A DNA stretch of 45,868 bases, from NCBI GenBank assembly GCA_947462875.1, contig CANHQJ010000028.1:1-45868 (forward strand), given 5' to 3'. This DNA is from Verrucomicrobiia bacterium. GTDB taxonomy: Bacteria > Verrucomicrobiota > Verrucomicrobiia > Verrucomicrobiales > Akkermansiaceae. Below the pieces are notes generated by a model. That model was not told the origin of the DNA. It did not search any database and saw only the letters and a list, made by a program, of their open reading frames with translations. Both the position numbers and the translations under genes were made by a program. The stretch's first letter is position 1. Each line of letters begins with the position of its first letter. Below, piece by piece: positions 36,701 to 45,538 of the stretch.

Positions 36701-36986
36701 TGCCACCGGTTCTGGTTCGTATCGCTGGTCCCGCCGCACCGCCGCTGGGGCGAAAAGCACGGTGTCCAATCATGGCAGCGGCACCTTGCCGAATCTGTGG
36801 GTGAGGGTGACGCGGGTGGGCAATGTGTTCACTTCCTTCACCAGCACCAACGGCACGACATGGACCAGTGTGGGCTCGGTGACGATGACGCTGAACTCGA
36901 ATTGTTTCATCGGCCTCTACGTCGCCAGCGGATCGAGAACCACGCTGAACACTTCGCGCTTTGTGAACTTGAGTGTGACGCCATGA
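27786..36986 (+). CDS. Giant secreted metzincin-like protein with Calx-beta, PA14 and Ig-like repeats (3066 aa)
   Basis: N-terminal signal anchor (YLLVLLLLGLISLY), then a propeptide-like region and a metallopeptidase domain with HEVGHSLGLNH (His453, Glu454, His457, Gly460, His463), the zinc motif of metzincins, in a gametolysin-like context. After it: a PKD-like domain (about 640-720), a carboxypeptidase regulatory-like domain (about 735-812), six or so Calx-beta domains (about 813-1500 and 1660-1770, TGTDYA, DDTP), two PA14-like domains (about 1506-1655 and 1868-2015), a cadherin-like segment between them, an Ig-like domain, a putative-Ig repeat series (VSGPAWL... GTP), an autotransporter-associated beta-strand region (about 2215-2500), four more Ig repeats, and a C-terminal lectin-like beta domain. 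Probably a surface or secreted carbohydrate-binding adhesin/protease. No PEP-CTERM or sorting tail is seen. Confidence 0.85.
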   Translation: MKKTHMLRKSTPYLLVLLLLGLISLYQWRSTSPTKTTLGSERTGAASDEKTIVAAEKSPIVASTRQEIAPEAPQDFGAWASAPVIAPDFAKIDAFQNWLQRWQKADAAGREALVEEGVKLAAERRLEFKRLIISDPKLALELAVARVIRQDLPAEIVAALEKPVSATGNYDVLMARPAPGEPVPTELALRYFEVEGMSYIARVFGEMTPVMSRKQIPLRGVALDREFAVAESPLRALELGERVAAGTKVEEVCPVSGKETEAVATGEPVTQETPVVEVGERVIALCNGTHVEVLDEKYRTLVQAAGPGGASFFIDGYPGTSSRAIGNLRCLYIRGTYPDRLEQLNTEDQAAADMANTARFFSENSFGKCSLTTTITPMVVLPHTFTWYTTKDTEVNGLGLLQTHARIEARRLGYDSTQYDCIILRINGLRSGASWGGGDSVWLGWGGMDVINHEVGHSLGLNHANFWQTSDGTAYGNGANQEYGNSFDVMGGGGGFGAHYNTVSKRQVGWLPNNYVHFPRENGVYRIHAYDQPRLEENKRYGLTVAKDSIRSYNIEYHPEGGSTWQNSALVIYSGMGSNAGHLLDTTPGSSGGKADGGILVGRTYSDLEADMHFTVLAKNDTSPPSLDIAYMRGPFPGNQPPTCTLVASATTLAVGQSVTLTANAADANGDELSYFWEFDDGTTAANSAVITRSFSAATQITAMVTVSDRKGGTVRRHVVLNVGSHGRQTVSGVVTLNGQPLRDVRVATGSKFCFTAEDGSYALAGLSTGSQTFTATLNGYTFTPDFVNPLTVVSGGNTANWTAAASMSFVTLVRNADVVENGAAGSFTLTRTGDTTADMVVRVSPQGGTAAKGTDYNFSPDFVTDGSYRIFTIPAGQSSLTVSVNPINDTSAEGPETITLQLASNGNYLSGSANAMTMSVADDDTALPQVALRMTNPYALESPAESGTLLLTRTGSTASSLNVVLTWTGTATNGTDYASLPTSAVIPAGQSSVTLAVNPLNDSLIEGPEDAIATIVSNAAYVRDASALTGTVTITDDDTPVVSLTLIDASASEAGPDSGVFLVTRTGSTAAPLKVYYGMSGTAYHGTDYAALTGEVTIPAGAASAPIVITPYADDLGETAESATISLTTFNNTYSMAENHRFSVTIEDANDVPVVAVRTGTVGVEAGANATVIFRTMGSATGSVVVNYTVSGTATAGLDYTALSGTVTMPAAGPSDVTVTIPVLNDVSPEPTETLFVKITPAAGYRVYNDGSATAFIRDNDSGDRLMVSTYNDTPAEGGGTGRFYIHRAGATTSDMVVNYTLSGTATSGVDYTGLTGTATILAGEVGVNVPFTVSEDTLAEGTETVTLQLVEAAGYGLDLPSFATFEIGDNDAMPITVGFQSATSTTTEQPTALGEYRDIPVVLSAASASPVTVRYASGGGIATGDDVDWAFVDAAAGNAIIPQGVLTFAPGVTTQNIRIRVKNDNMIEPIESFIMELRAPSGAGLTNGVSRHTMMVGDTSVSGLVLEERWSGSTAYSSQAWSSSAPSFTGYLTSFTPSQNVADNYSRRLTGQIVAPVSGAYRFWIASDDDSRLFLSTTSSAANKVQIASLAGWTSYQNWDANTSQRSALINLVAGQSYYMEVQHLEGGGGDHVSVAWEGPGITRQAIPAQSPESQATRYVRLVQSAITRRESDGADTQLVAILDRPAGSSSVSVEYAVSGTATPGLDYTLPAGPLVFAPGEQMKTIPLVLLTDAVAEMPESVVLTLTNSSGMVASNPTSATITLIDDNAPVVGAQVLTARSNMTGGTVLGTVTASVASGRSISSWSIVAGNAGGLFSVNAAGVISLVNPAGLPNPGSRGLLLRAVDNLGASGDGLITIDCNPPTVVGVREQRWSGATAYNNQSWTGATNYTGVLSTYTTAQNVADSYSRRLTGYLRPAVTGQYTFWIASDDASRLFLSTDTSEANKVLIASLAGWTNFQTWDANASQKSVSIPLVAGQVYWLEVQHQEGGGGDHVSVAWSGPGISREPIPASAVYTPGSPAASPVPAMVALTSPLAGSTFTAGESIALAADVLAGSEPVQAVEYYQGSTLIASDNTAPYAVAWNTAPVGSHVLTARVVTSGGAVSSGPVTVQVTSSNMAPVFTSNPVNAGATAPGQPFAGTLAGTATDANAGDVLTFSKVSGPAWLNVAANGALSGTPSSADVGPNGFTVRVEDQLGASSTATLIIDVVPQELVWIQPAGGSWNQSTHWWGGYIANGIGATALFDTLDLTSSATVTLDGNITLGHLRMADTTPSHQWTLASGSGGVLTLDVPTGQPTIVTTNGTTTISAAIAGNKGLVKSGLGELVLTNANTYGGVTVVNAGTLTVQQAGGSATGTSSVAVAAGATLGGTGAIGGAVSVSGTLSAGGAAVGSLSTGALTLNASPTLVWQVADWAGTAGVASDLVLAPGLQLSGLTQATIVLQASNLVNFTNASKAFPLIRTTSGVTGFSAAQFVVDASALPQATGTWSVAVMGDDLVLLYTRSNVAPAFTSDPVVAASAAEDSSYLTNLATAVNDPDLGEVLTFEKLSGPAWLQVQANGTASGVPGNADVGWNEWSVRVTDSFLTSATATLRVLVTNVNDAPVFSGNPMDFGTVSQGSAIAASLSGTAIDIDAGDVLTFSKVSGPSWLVVAGNGTLSGTPGNGDVGANAFVVRVTDAAGAFQDATLTLTVLNVNDAPAFLATPIAGGTVKALGSFSGTLSGTAADIDVGDVISYSKVSGPAWLNITANGAMSGSPAAGDVGTNVFVVRVTDVAGAAAEANLSINVTPANVAPTFLSNPITGASAVRDNAYVATLAGSAADANAGDSLSFSKVSGPAWLTVAANGALGGTPTISHLGANSFVVQVSDGDGASAQATLNIQVVSLPLPWVGANIGSGNLAGSASFLNGAYTLSGSGVLTGSSDGGYYVYQSLIGDGQISARIDQMQNTGTSSRVGVMIRNTLADNAQYTAMTATGSGSYRWSRRTAAGAKSTVSNHGSGTLPNLWVRVTRVGNVFTSFTSTNGTTWTSVGSVTMTLNSNCFIGLYVASGSRTTLNTSRFVNLSVTP

Positions 36987-37789
36987 TCCGCTGGCCGGTA
37001 GTTGTGTTGATGACTTGGCCCCTGTGGTTCGCGTGCGAAAAACAGGGGCACTCCCCCGATGATGGCACATCCCCGGAGTCCAGTCGCGAACAGAAAACCA
37101 CCGGGATTTCTCAATCACGTCGCGCTCATGAATCGTCACAGTCACGCGTGGAAACTTCTGATGAAGCCAAGCTTGAGTCATTGGTGAGGCATATTTGGAT
37201 TTCTATCGATACGGATCCGGTGGCGGCATGGCAGCGGGTGGTATCTCATGACATTCCTGAAGACCAGCGGCGCTCGATGTTAGCGCAATGCGTCACCATC
37301 CTCATGATGCGGGATCGGGATGCTGCCATCGATTGGGTGGAAAATGCCACGGCGGGAGCGGAAAAGGAATTTGCCGTTTCCCGAGTCGCTGTAGCCTGGG
37401 CGGCAACGGACCCGCAGGCTGCGGCGGAGTTTCTGCGATCAAAGGGAATCGAAGGCCACGATGACGAGGTAGCCGTGGTTCAAATTTTGCAGTTTTGGGC
37501 GCAACGATCGGGACCTGAGGCATCGACATGGGCCTTCTCCCTTCCCACGGAGTTCCTCCGCCAATCAGGACTGGAGGCCGTGAGCGAACAATGGTTTCTT
37601 CATGATGCGGCTGGCTATGGACAGTGGTTGTCGAATCGCGAGACCGGCCCCATGTATGATGTGCTTGTTGCTGCGGCAGGTCATACTCTACAGGGGCATA
37701 TCCCGGAAATGCGCCAGGAATTTCTCAAACAATGGCCTGCTGAATTGCGACAGCGTGTTTTGGCACTCACGGAGCTCACGCCGCGGTGA
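36983..37789 (+). CDS. Secreted hypothetical protein with WA-x-DP-type helical repeats (268 aa)
   Basis: The ATG overlaps the stop of the giant protein gene (ATGA), so the two are translationally coupled. An N-terminal hydrophobic segment (WPVVVLMTWPLWFAC) could be a signal peptide, perhaps with a weak lipobox. A polar linker follows, then repeated helical units: VAVAWAATDPQAAAEFLRSK, FWAQRSGPEASTWAFSLP, EQWFLHDAAGYGQWLSN. Proteins with repeated WA..DP.AA..WL motifs are common in Verrucomicrobia and have no known function. Coupling suggests it may assist secretion or assembly of the giant protein; that is inference. Confidence 0.7.
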   Translation: MIRWPVVVLMTWPLWFACEKQGHSPDDGTSPESSREQKTTGISQSRRAHESSQSRVETSDEAKLESLVRHIWISIDTDPVAAWQRVVSHDIPEDQRRSMLAQCVTILMMRDRDAAIDWVENATAGAEKEFAVSRVAVAWAATDPQAAAEFLRSKGIEGHDDEVAVVQILQFWAQRSGPEASTWAFSLPTEFLRQSGLEAVSEQWFLHDAAGYGQWLSNRETGPMYDVLVAAAGHTLQGHIPEMRQEFLKQWPAELRQRVLALTELTPR

Positions 37790-37846
37790 AAAATTCCCTT
37801 TCGTGACGAACTCAATTTTTTTTGCATGATGCGCAATTGGTGCTAG

Positions 37847-40105
<2,259 letters not shown>

Positions 40106-40134
40106 TCGCCTCTCCATCACAAGAAATACCTCAT

Positions 40135-40168
40135 GGGGGAAACAGAGCCATCTGTTTCCCCCCTTTCT
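40135..40168 (+). terminator. Rho-independent terminator after katG
   Basis: GGGGGAAACAGA and its exact complement TCTGTTTCCCCC form a perfect 12-bp stem with a GCCA tetraloop, followed by CTTTCT. It starts 30 bp after the katG stop. Confidence 0.85.
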
Positions 40169-40217
40169 ATTTCATTCTGATTGCTTCTTCCCTTGCGGCT
40201 CGCTACGCTGCTTGCCC

Positions 40218-40559
40218 ATGAGTGAACTGGCATGCCCCCTTTGCACGATGACAGATGTCCTTTGTCACGCGGACCATTACGAATGCCAGACCTGTGGCCA
40301 CGAGTGGCCCCGTGCCGAAGAAGCCGATGCCCCCGCAGGCGAACGCATCGTCAAGGATGCCTACGGCAATGTGCTGGCGGACGGCGACATCGTCGCGATG
40401 ATCAAGGATCTCAAACTCAAGGGTTCTTCCGAAGTGCTCAAAGTCGGCACCAAATCGAAGCCCATCCGCCTCGTCGACGGCGACCATGAAATCTCCTGCA
40501 AAATGGAAGGCCTCTCCATCGGCCTGAAAGCCTGCTTTGTGAAAAAAGTGATGCCGTGA
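40218..40559 (+). CDS. yjdM: PhnA/YjdM-like zinc-ribbon protein
   Basis: A 113-residue protein with an N-terminal zinc ribbon (CPLC near residue 6 and CQTCGHEW) followed by the conserved YjdM/PhnA domain: VKDAYGNVLADGDIVAMIKD, LKLKGSSEVLKVGTKSK, IRLVDGDHEISCKMEGLSIG and KACFVKKV. Historically named for alkylphosphonate use, the family is not itself a phosphonatase and its role is unclear. ATG 40218 (MSELACPLC) is preferred to a TTG two codons earlier. Confidence 0.9.
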   Translation: MSELACPLCTMTDVLCHADHYECQTCGHEWPRAEEADAPAGERIVKDAYGNVLADGDIVAMIKDLKLKGSSEVLKVGTKSKPIRLVDGDHEISCKMEGLSIGLKACFVKKVMP

Positions 40560-40676
40560 GGGGGGAGGGGGAATAGTGTGACAGAACGCTTACGTTCTTC
40601 TGCCCGTTGAAGAGTCCGTTCCTGAGTTTTGGATTTTGCGGGCCGTACATCTGATCAATTCTGAGCGCCGCAAAGG

Positions 40677-40788
40677 AAAAAGCCGACCTGTTGCAACAGA
40701 TCGGCTTTTCTTAAGAAACGCTTTTGCTAACGGTGTGTCCTATACGGGACAGTTAATCGCTTTGCGCCTCTAACTTTGTCTTGATTCC
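40677..40788 (-). ncRNA. tracrRNA of the type II-C CRISPR system
   Basis: Read on the minus strand, the predicted RNA starts GGAATCAAGACAAAG, which is complementary to CTTTGCCTTGATTCC of the CRISPR repeat at 14 of 15 positions; upstream-overlapping TGCCGG can pair with CCGGCA further along the repeat. Then follow a hairpin (GTTA...TAAC, 40774-40752), a second (TGTCC-CGTATA-GGACA, 40751-40736) and a terminator stem GCCGA.CTGT/ACAG.TCGGC ending in five Us (40706-40677). A good promoter precedes it. About 112 nt, typical for type II tracrRNA. It guides crRNA processing by RNase III and loads Cas9. The terminator is symmetrical enough to work on both strands. Confidence 0.85.
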
Positions 40789-40794
40789 GGCACG

Positions 40795-40823
40795 AAAATA
40801 AGAATAGTTAGGCCATTGGTCAA
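40795..40823 (-). promoter_or_regulatory. Promoter of the tracrRNA
   Basis: On the minus strand TTGACC (40823-40818) and TATTTT (40800-40795) are separated by exactly 17 bases. The expected start point, seven bases on, is the G at 40788, the first base of the anti-repeat. The promoter lies in the 5' region of cas9, so the two are divergently transcribed. Confidence 0.75.
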
Positions 40824-40835
40824 CACAATAATACG

Positions 40836-43800
40836 ATGAATCAAAAAAATTTACTGGTGTCATACGATATAGGCTATGCGTCAATCGGGTGGAGTGTGAT
40901 GGAATCCGATGGGAATGCCGGGTCTGATCCTGGCATACTCGGCTGCGGTGTCGTGACTTTTCCCACCGACGACTGTCTGGCTTCAAGCCGCCGAGCACTC
41001 AGACGAACGCGAAGGAACATCAGGGCGACTCGCATGAGAATCGAAAGATTGAAGAAGTTCTTTGTGTCCATTGGGTTTTTAAGTCGTGCAGATCTTGATA
41101 CCGAAGGTCATCCTGCACCATTTTTCTTGGCGGCAAGAGCACTATTGGAAAAGCAAAAGCTGAGTAAGTTAGAACTTTGGCATGTCATTCGCTGGTATGC
41201 GCACAATCGAGGATATGATGGTAATTCCCGTTGGGCTAATGAAGTGGAGGAGGACGAGGACGAAAATGAAGATACCGAAAAATTGGCGAATGCGTTTAAT
41301 CTCATGACAAAGTTCCAGAAGCGTAGTATGGCGGAAACCGTTTGCGCTGTTCTGGAATTGGATACGGATCAGAAAAAAGCTGCTTTTACTGAGAAAAATG
41401 CAGCCTACAAAACGCAGAATGCGGCATTCCCTCGCAAAAATGTCCTGGAAGAAGTAGGCCGTATTCTCTCTCTTCACTCGGATCTTATTACGCCAGAGCA
41501 AGTCTCTTTCTTGATGAAGGACGATTTAAGCGACACACAAAGGATCAGTCTTAAAAATGCTGACATCAAACTACCAAAGCGCTACTCTGGGGGACTGCTT
41601 TTTGGGCAATTGGTCCCGCGTTTTGACAATCGGATCATAGCGCGCTGCCCGATCACTTGGGCTCGGTTATTTGATGAGCAGATCACCCTTGGCAAAGATG
41701 AAGATACGGCAAAGCACGTCGCAGACCGCGATTCTAAAGTGCCAGCCAAAAACACTGTTGAATTTTACCGGTATCGCTGGGCGCGACTGCTGGCAAACAT
41801 CAAAGCAGATGGCGCACCGCTAAACAGGGAAGCCCGGATTTCTCTTACGCAACTGGCAGAGGCCACAGGAGGTTTGAGCAAAAAAGACATCGAAAAGTAT
41901 CTCAGGGAAACCTACGGGAAAAGTGTAAGCACGAATCTTGAGGCATTTTTCAATATTCATCCCGATAGCGAAGAAGCGCTGGTGCTGAATCCTGCGCTAA
42001 AATTTGCTTACAGCAGTGCGCAAGGCATGCAACACTTTTGGCCGATATTGCCAGATAACCTGAAAAAACTCAGTATGTCCCGTTGGCAACAGGGCAAATC
42101 CATTACGCCCCGTGAATGGAAAGAGCGCATGTTGCAGAAGGGATTGGATACACGGCCTCTCGAAGCTGCCATCAAGACTGTTGATCAGGCGCAAAAACCT
42201 AGGAAGGGTAAGCCAGTCAAATCTTGTTATCTGAAAGCCATTAAACCCAAAATTCCTACAGGCCGGGCTCCCTATGCGCGACCCGTGCTGAAACAAGTGT
42301 ATGATGAGGTTTTGGCTGGTTTTGATCCTACCAAACCTGCGGGCAAAACATCTGCCTCTGAGGGCGAAAATAAACCAAGTGACGGAGTATTGTATGCTCT
42401 TGCTAATCCGAAGTCGCGCGTTCGCGAGCTTGAGTCACAGCGTTCGCTCGATTCGCTCACCAACAATCATCTTGTCCGGCATAGATTGCTAATTCTGGAA
42501 AGACTTACCCAAGATATCGTGAAGCAGTATGCCGACAATCATGCGGAAAATGTTTCACAGGTGATCGTGGAAGTAGCGCGTGAACTGAAGGAGTTTTCCG
42601 GTAGCACGGCCAAAGAAATTGCTAGCGAGTTGAATGGCCGACTCAAAAACTTCAAAGAGGCGGTAAAGTATTTGCAGAAAAATGGCATCAGCGATGATTT
42701 GATCAATGGCAGTCTAATCCGCAAATGCCGTATCGCTATGGATCTGGATTGGCATTGTCCATTCACCGGTCAAAAATATGACGTGCAGGATTTAAACAGG
42801 ATGGAACGGGAACATATCATTCCCTACGCATCGCGCGCAACGAATGCCCTGCATGCGCTTGTCCTTACCTTGCCGGAGGTAAATCGCATGAAGGGTAAGC
42901 GAACAGCCCGCCAGTTCATTATCGATCATGAAGGCAAGGAAGTGCAAGGCAGCAATCTAACGATAATGACGTTGAAGCAATACGACGCCTTCGTTGATAA
43001 ATTGAGCACCAAGGGTCATCCGGATGACACCAAGAGGATGAAAGCGCGCAAGGCTTTGCTGGCTACCACTGAATTTGATGAGAAAGAACAAGGATTCACT
43101 GAAGGCCATCTTACGCAGTCATCTCATCTGATCAAACTCGCGTCGCGCCAGTTGAAACCGCAACTGCCGGCCGCCAGGATCGATCACATTCCAGGTATCG
43201 TAAATGCGGAAATTCGCAAAGCATGGAGACTTGCCGGAACGCTCGCTCTCGCGTGCCCCGATGTGCTTGATGAAAGGGGAGAAGTGAGGCCCAAGGACGA
43301 AATCCGCGGCATTACCCATCTCCATCACGCCTTGGACGCAGCCGTTCTTGGACTTTGCGCGCACTACATACCACTGTCACAGCACGGGCAAGATGTGAAA
43401 GGGAAAATTTGGCAAGCCATACTCAAAAGAAACAAAACGGATGATGAGAAGAAATTCTTGCTCTCTCTTCGCTGCTTCAAGCCTTTTCTGCGGGATCGTG
43501 GGCAAACGCAAGAAACAGACGTGCGCTTGATCGATGTCCCCACCGAAGTGAAAAATACCTTGTCCCAAAAACTGGCGGAATGTCGAGTAGTTCAGCATCT
43601 TCCGGCAGATCGAAGCGGTGCTAAAACCGAATTGACGACTTGGCGAGTAATTGACGTGAAGGGAGAAGGTGACGCGGCAGAGGTGACGCTAAGGCAGAAT
43701 TCTACGACGGTTGATAATGGTAAACGCACGAAGATGGCAAAGCAAACGACTGAAAAAGCAGGAAAATTATTGGGGCTGCGACCTCCGAATGGCGAAGGCA

Positions 43801-44198
43801 AGTTATCGCGTATCAAGGGAGCGATTGTGATTGCAAGTAACTATGGTGTGGCTCTCGATCCTGAACCTTGCATCATTCCATTTCACAAAGTTCATTGGCG
43901 TGTTTATGATCGCAGTAATCCTGACTCGGTCCTTAGCCGCAATGGGGGTGAATTACCACGCATTCTCCGCAATGGAATGTTAATCAAAGTCCGAGGCGGC
44001 ACATGGAAGGGGTTATGGAAGATTAAGTCTGTAAAATCAACAGAGGCTTACGGATTGTCTGTGGATTTATCTAAACCCGAGAGCCTGAAGTTAGGGAAAG
44101 GAAATGCACCTATTACAAAACTTCTCCGCGATGGGCTTATAATTATCGGCAGCAGCTATGTAGGCACGACACTATCCGATTTTAAAGATAAAATTTAG
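40836..44198 (+). CDS. cas9: CRISPR-associated endonuclease Cas9, type II-C
   Basis: RNA-guided double-strand DNA nuclease of 1120 residues, the compact size of II-C enzymes. RuvC-I: VSYDIGYASIGWSV with catalytic Asp11. Arg-rich bridge helix at about 52-76 (RRALRRTRRNIRATRMRIER). RuvC-II: VIVEVARELKE with Glu579. HNH: CPFTGQKYDVQDL...REHIIPYASR with His660, and EVNRMKG with Asn683. RuvC-III: HLHHALDAAVLG with His831 and Asp834. The C-terminal PAM-interacting region starts around 950. An acidic run (EVEEDEDENEDTEK, 136-149) lies in the recognition lobe. All catalytic residues are present, so it should be active. The gene is AT-richer than the core genome. Stop and cas1 start are 13 bases apart. 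No clear Shine-Dalgarno. Confidence 0.97.
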   Translation: MNQKNLLVSYDIGYASIGWSVMESDGNAGSDPGILGCGVVTFPTDDCLASSRRALRRTRRNIRATRMRIERLKKFFVSIGFLSRADLDTEGHPAPFFLAARALLEKQKLSKLELWHVIRWYAHNRGYDGNSRWANEVEEDEDENEDTEKLANAFNLMTKFQKRSMAETVCAVLELDTDQKKAAFTEKNAAYKTQNAAFPRKNVLEEVGRILSLHSDLITPEQVSFLMKDDLSDTQRISLKNADIKLPKRYSGGLLFGQLVPRFDNRIIARCPITWARLFDEQITLGKDEDTAKHVADRDSKVPAKNTVEFYRYRWARLLANIKADGAPLNREARISLTQLAEATGGLSKKDIEKYLRETYGKSVSTNLEAFFNIHPDSEEALVLNPALKFAYSSAQGMQHFWPILPDNLKKLSMSRWQQGKSITPREWKERMLQKGLDTRPLEAAIKTVDQAQKPRKGKPVKSCYLKAIKPKIPTGRAPYARPVLKQVYDEVLAGFDPTKPAGKTSASEGENKPSDGVLYALANPKSRVRELESQRSLDSLTNNHLVRHRLLILERLTQDIVKQYADNHAENVSQVIVEVARELKEFSGSTAKEIASELNGRLKNFKEAVKYLQKNGISDDLINGSLIRKCRIAMDLDWHCPFTGQKYDVQDLNRMEREHIIPYASRATNALHALVLTLPEVNRMKGKRTARQFIIDHEGKEVQGSNLTIMTLKQYDAFVDKLSTKGHPDDTKRMKARKALLATTEFDEKEQGFTEGHLTQSSHLIKLASRQLKPQLPAARIDHIPGIVNAEIRKAWRLAGTLALACPDVLDERGEVRPKDEIRGITHLHHALDAAVLGLCAHYIPLSQHGQDVKGKIWQAILKRNKTDDEKKFLLSLRCFKPFLRDRGQTQETDVRLIDVPTEVKNTLSQKLAECRVVQHLPADRSGAKTELTTWRVIDVKGEGDAAEVTLRQNSTTVDNGKRTKMAKQTTEKAGKLLGLRPPNGEGKLSRIKGAIVIASNYGVALDPEPCIIPFHKVHWRVYDRSNPDSVLSRNGGELPRILRNGMLIKVRGGTWKGLWKIKSVKSTEAYGLSVDLSKPESLKLGKGNAPITKLLRDGLIIIGSSYVGTTLSDFKDKI

Positions 44199-44211
44199 AC
44201 CTCTTGAGTCT

Positions 44212-45138
44212 ATGTCTTTTCACATCATCAGTATTGATGCTCCAGAATGCAGTCTAAGTTGTAAGGATGGTCAATTTCTATGCTCTACCAGTGAAGGCGC
44301 CAACCGTATTCCGTTAGAAGATGTAGCAGCCATCATAATAACTTCTTTCTCTGCCAGCATTCATTCAAATCTTTTGCTTGAAGCAGCAAAGCAAGGTGTG
44401 GCGTTGGTCTTGTGCGAAGCATTCAAACCTGCGTCGCTTATGCTACCGGCCAATCGTGCCACAGATACGCTATTGACCAGATCTCAAGCATATCTAAAAT
44501 CAGCTATCACCAAACGGCTTTGGCAAAAGACTGTAGACGCAAAATGCTCCAATCAGCTTCATTTCATGCGCAGTGTGGCACCGGATCATCCTGATTTGCC
44601 ACGTTTGGAGAAGGCGGCAACGCGTGTCTCCACCGCACAAGAGGCTGATACAGCACGTTGGTATTGGAAAATTTTTGGTGAGCGGATTGCAGAAACGGAT
44701 GACTTTCGTCGTGGACGAACCGAGGGTGGCATAAATCCTCTGCTGAACTACGGGTATGCGATTCTGCTATCCACGATTCTTCAAAAACTTTTTGCTCTCG
44801 GTCTCGATCCGACTTTTGGCATTTTTCATGCGATTCGCGAAAAGTCGACACCCCTAGCCTACGATTTGATGGAGCCATTTCGTCCTTGTGTCGATGCGCG
44901 TGTGGCACAGTGGATTCGGCAGTTTCCCGAGGAAAAAGACTGGCTAGTCACCAAAGAGTTCCGCCGTTGGATCACAGGGTTTACCCTGGAGTCTGTGGAT
45001 TACCTAGATTTGACCTTGGATTTACGCGGCTGCATGGAAGGCGTCGTTCGCTCCTTTCGACAAGCCATACTCAGTGAGCAATCAGGCCCCTACAAACCAT
45101 GGAAAACATCAACTACAAAATGGGGTGGATCATGGTAG
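44212..45138 (+). CDS. cas1: CRISPR integrase Cas1, type II
   Basis: Integrates new spacers with Cas2. The short N-terminal beta domain (HIISIDAPECSLSCKDGQFL, RIPLEDVAAIIITS) is followed by the helical catalytic domain with metal ligands Glu144 (AQEADTARWYW), His206 (PTFGIFHAIR) and Glu221 (AYDLMEPFRPCVD). 308 residues, usual for type II Cas1. It begins 13 bp after cas9 and its last 40 bp overlap cas2, so the three genes form one operon. No csn2 or cas4 accompanies them, which defines subtype II-C. Confidence 0.96.
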   Translation: MSFHIISIDAPECSLSCKDGQFLCSTSEGANRIPLEDVAAIIITSFSASIHSNLLLEAAKQGVALVLCEAFKPASLMLPANRATDTLLTRSQAYLKSAITKRLWQKTVDAKCSNQLHFMRSVAPDHPDLPRLEKAATRVSTAQEADTARWYWKIFGERIAETDDFRRGRTEGGINPLLNYGYAILLSTILQKLFALGLDPTFGIFHAIREKSTPLAYDLMEPFRPCVDARVAQWIRQFPEEKDWLVTKEFRRWITGFTLESVDYLDLTLDLRGCMEGVVRSFRQAILSEQSGPYKPWKTSTTKWGGSW

Positions 45139-45434
45139 CATTTGACCTTCCGGTTCAAACGAAAGAGCAGAGGAAATCCGCCACAAAATTCCGCGATTGG
45201 CTGTTGGACGATGGCTATCAAATGATGCAGTTCAGCGTCTATATCAGGCCCTGTGTAACCTACGCGAGAATGGAGACGCACATCCGTCGTGTCAAAACAG
45301 CCATACCCGAGGAAGGAGAAGTCCGCGTGATTTTTATCACCAAGGCCCAGTGGGAACGATCCTATATCTTGCGTGGTCGGCCTTCTAGCCATGTTCCTCC
45401 GGAAAGTTTGCCTGAACAAATTCTACTTTGGTGA
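45099..45434 (+). CDS. cas2: CRISPR adaptation protein Cas2, type II
   Basis: The structural partner of Cas1 in spacer acquisition. A ferredoxin-like fold is visible: IMVAFDLPVQTKEQRKSATK with the conserved Asp after the first strand, FRDWLLDDGYQMMQFSVYIR, and VRVIFITKAQWERSYIL. 111 residues if started at 45099; the ATG at 45120 (MGWIMVAFDLP) is equally plausible and nearer the usual Cas2 N-terminus. It overlaps cas1 by up to 40 bp and stops 89 bp before the first CRISPR repeat. Confidence 0.95.
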   Translation: MENINYKMGWIMVAFDLPVQTKEQRKSATKFRDWLLDDGYQMMQFSVYIRPCVTYARMETHIRRVKTAIPEEGEVRVIFITKAQWERSYILRGRPSSHVPPESLPEQILLW

Positions 45435-45511
45435 AATAACGTCATTGGACGCTCTGAAGAGACATGGTTTCAAATGGAGCTAAACTTCGCAAATCGTTGA
45501 TAATGAATATT

Positions 45512-45538
45512 CCGGCAGTGTCTATTAAACACTGCCGG
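45512..45538. repeat. Truncated inverted repeat copy at the cas-side edge of the array
   Basis: CCGGCAGTGT (45512-45521) is the exact complement of ACACTGCCGG inside the first CRISPR repeat (45529-45538), with a 7-base loop. The upstream bases TATTCCGGCAGTGT resemble the repeat read backwards, minus part of its length. In a minus-strand array transcript this makes a strong GC hairpin right at the end of the array; there is no U tract, so whether it terminates or processes the RNA is unclear. Confidence 0.7.

Noticed and set aside
40774-40788. Reading the repeat-like sequence upstream of cas9 as a stray CRISPR repeat
   Set aside because: Only the part that pairs with crRNA is conserved, and it is followed by hairpins and a terminator and preceded by a promoter, which fits tracrRNA better.
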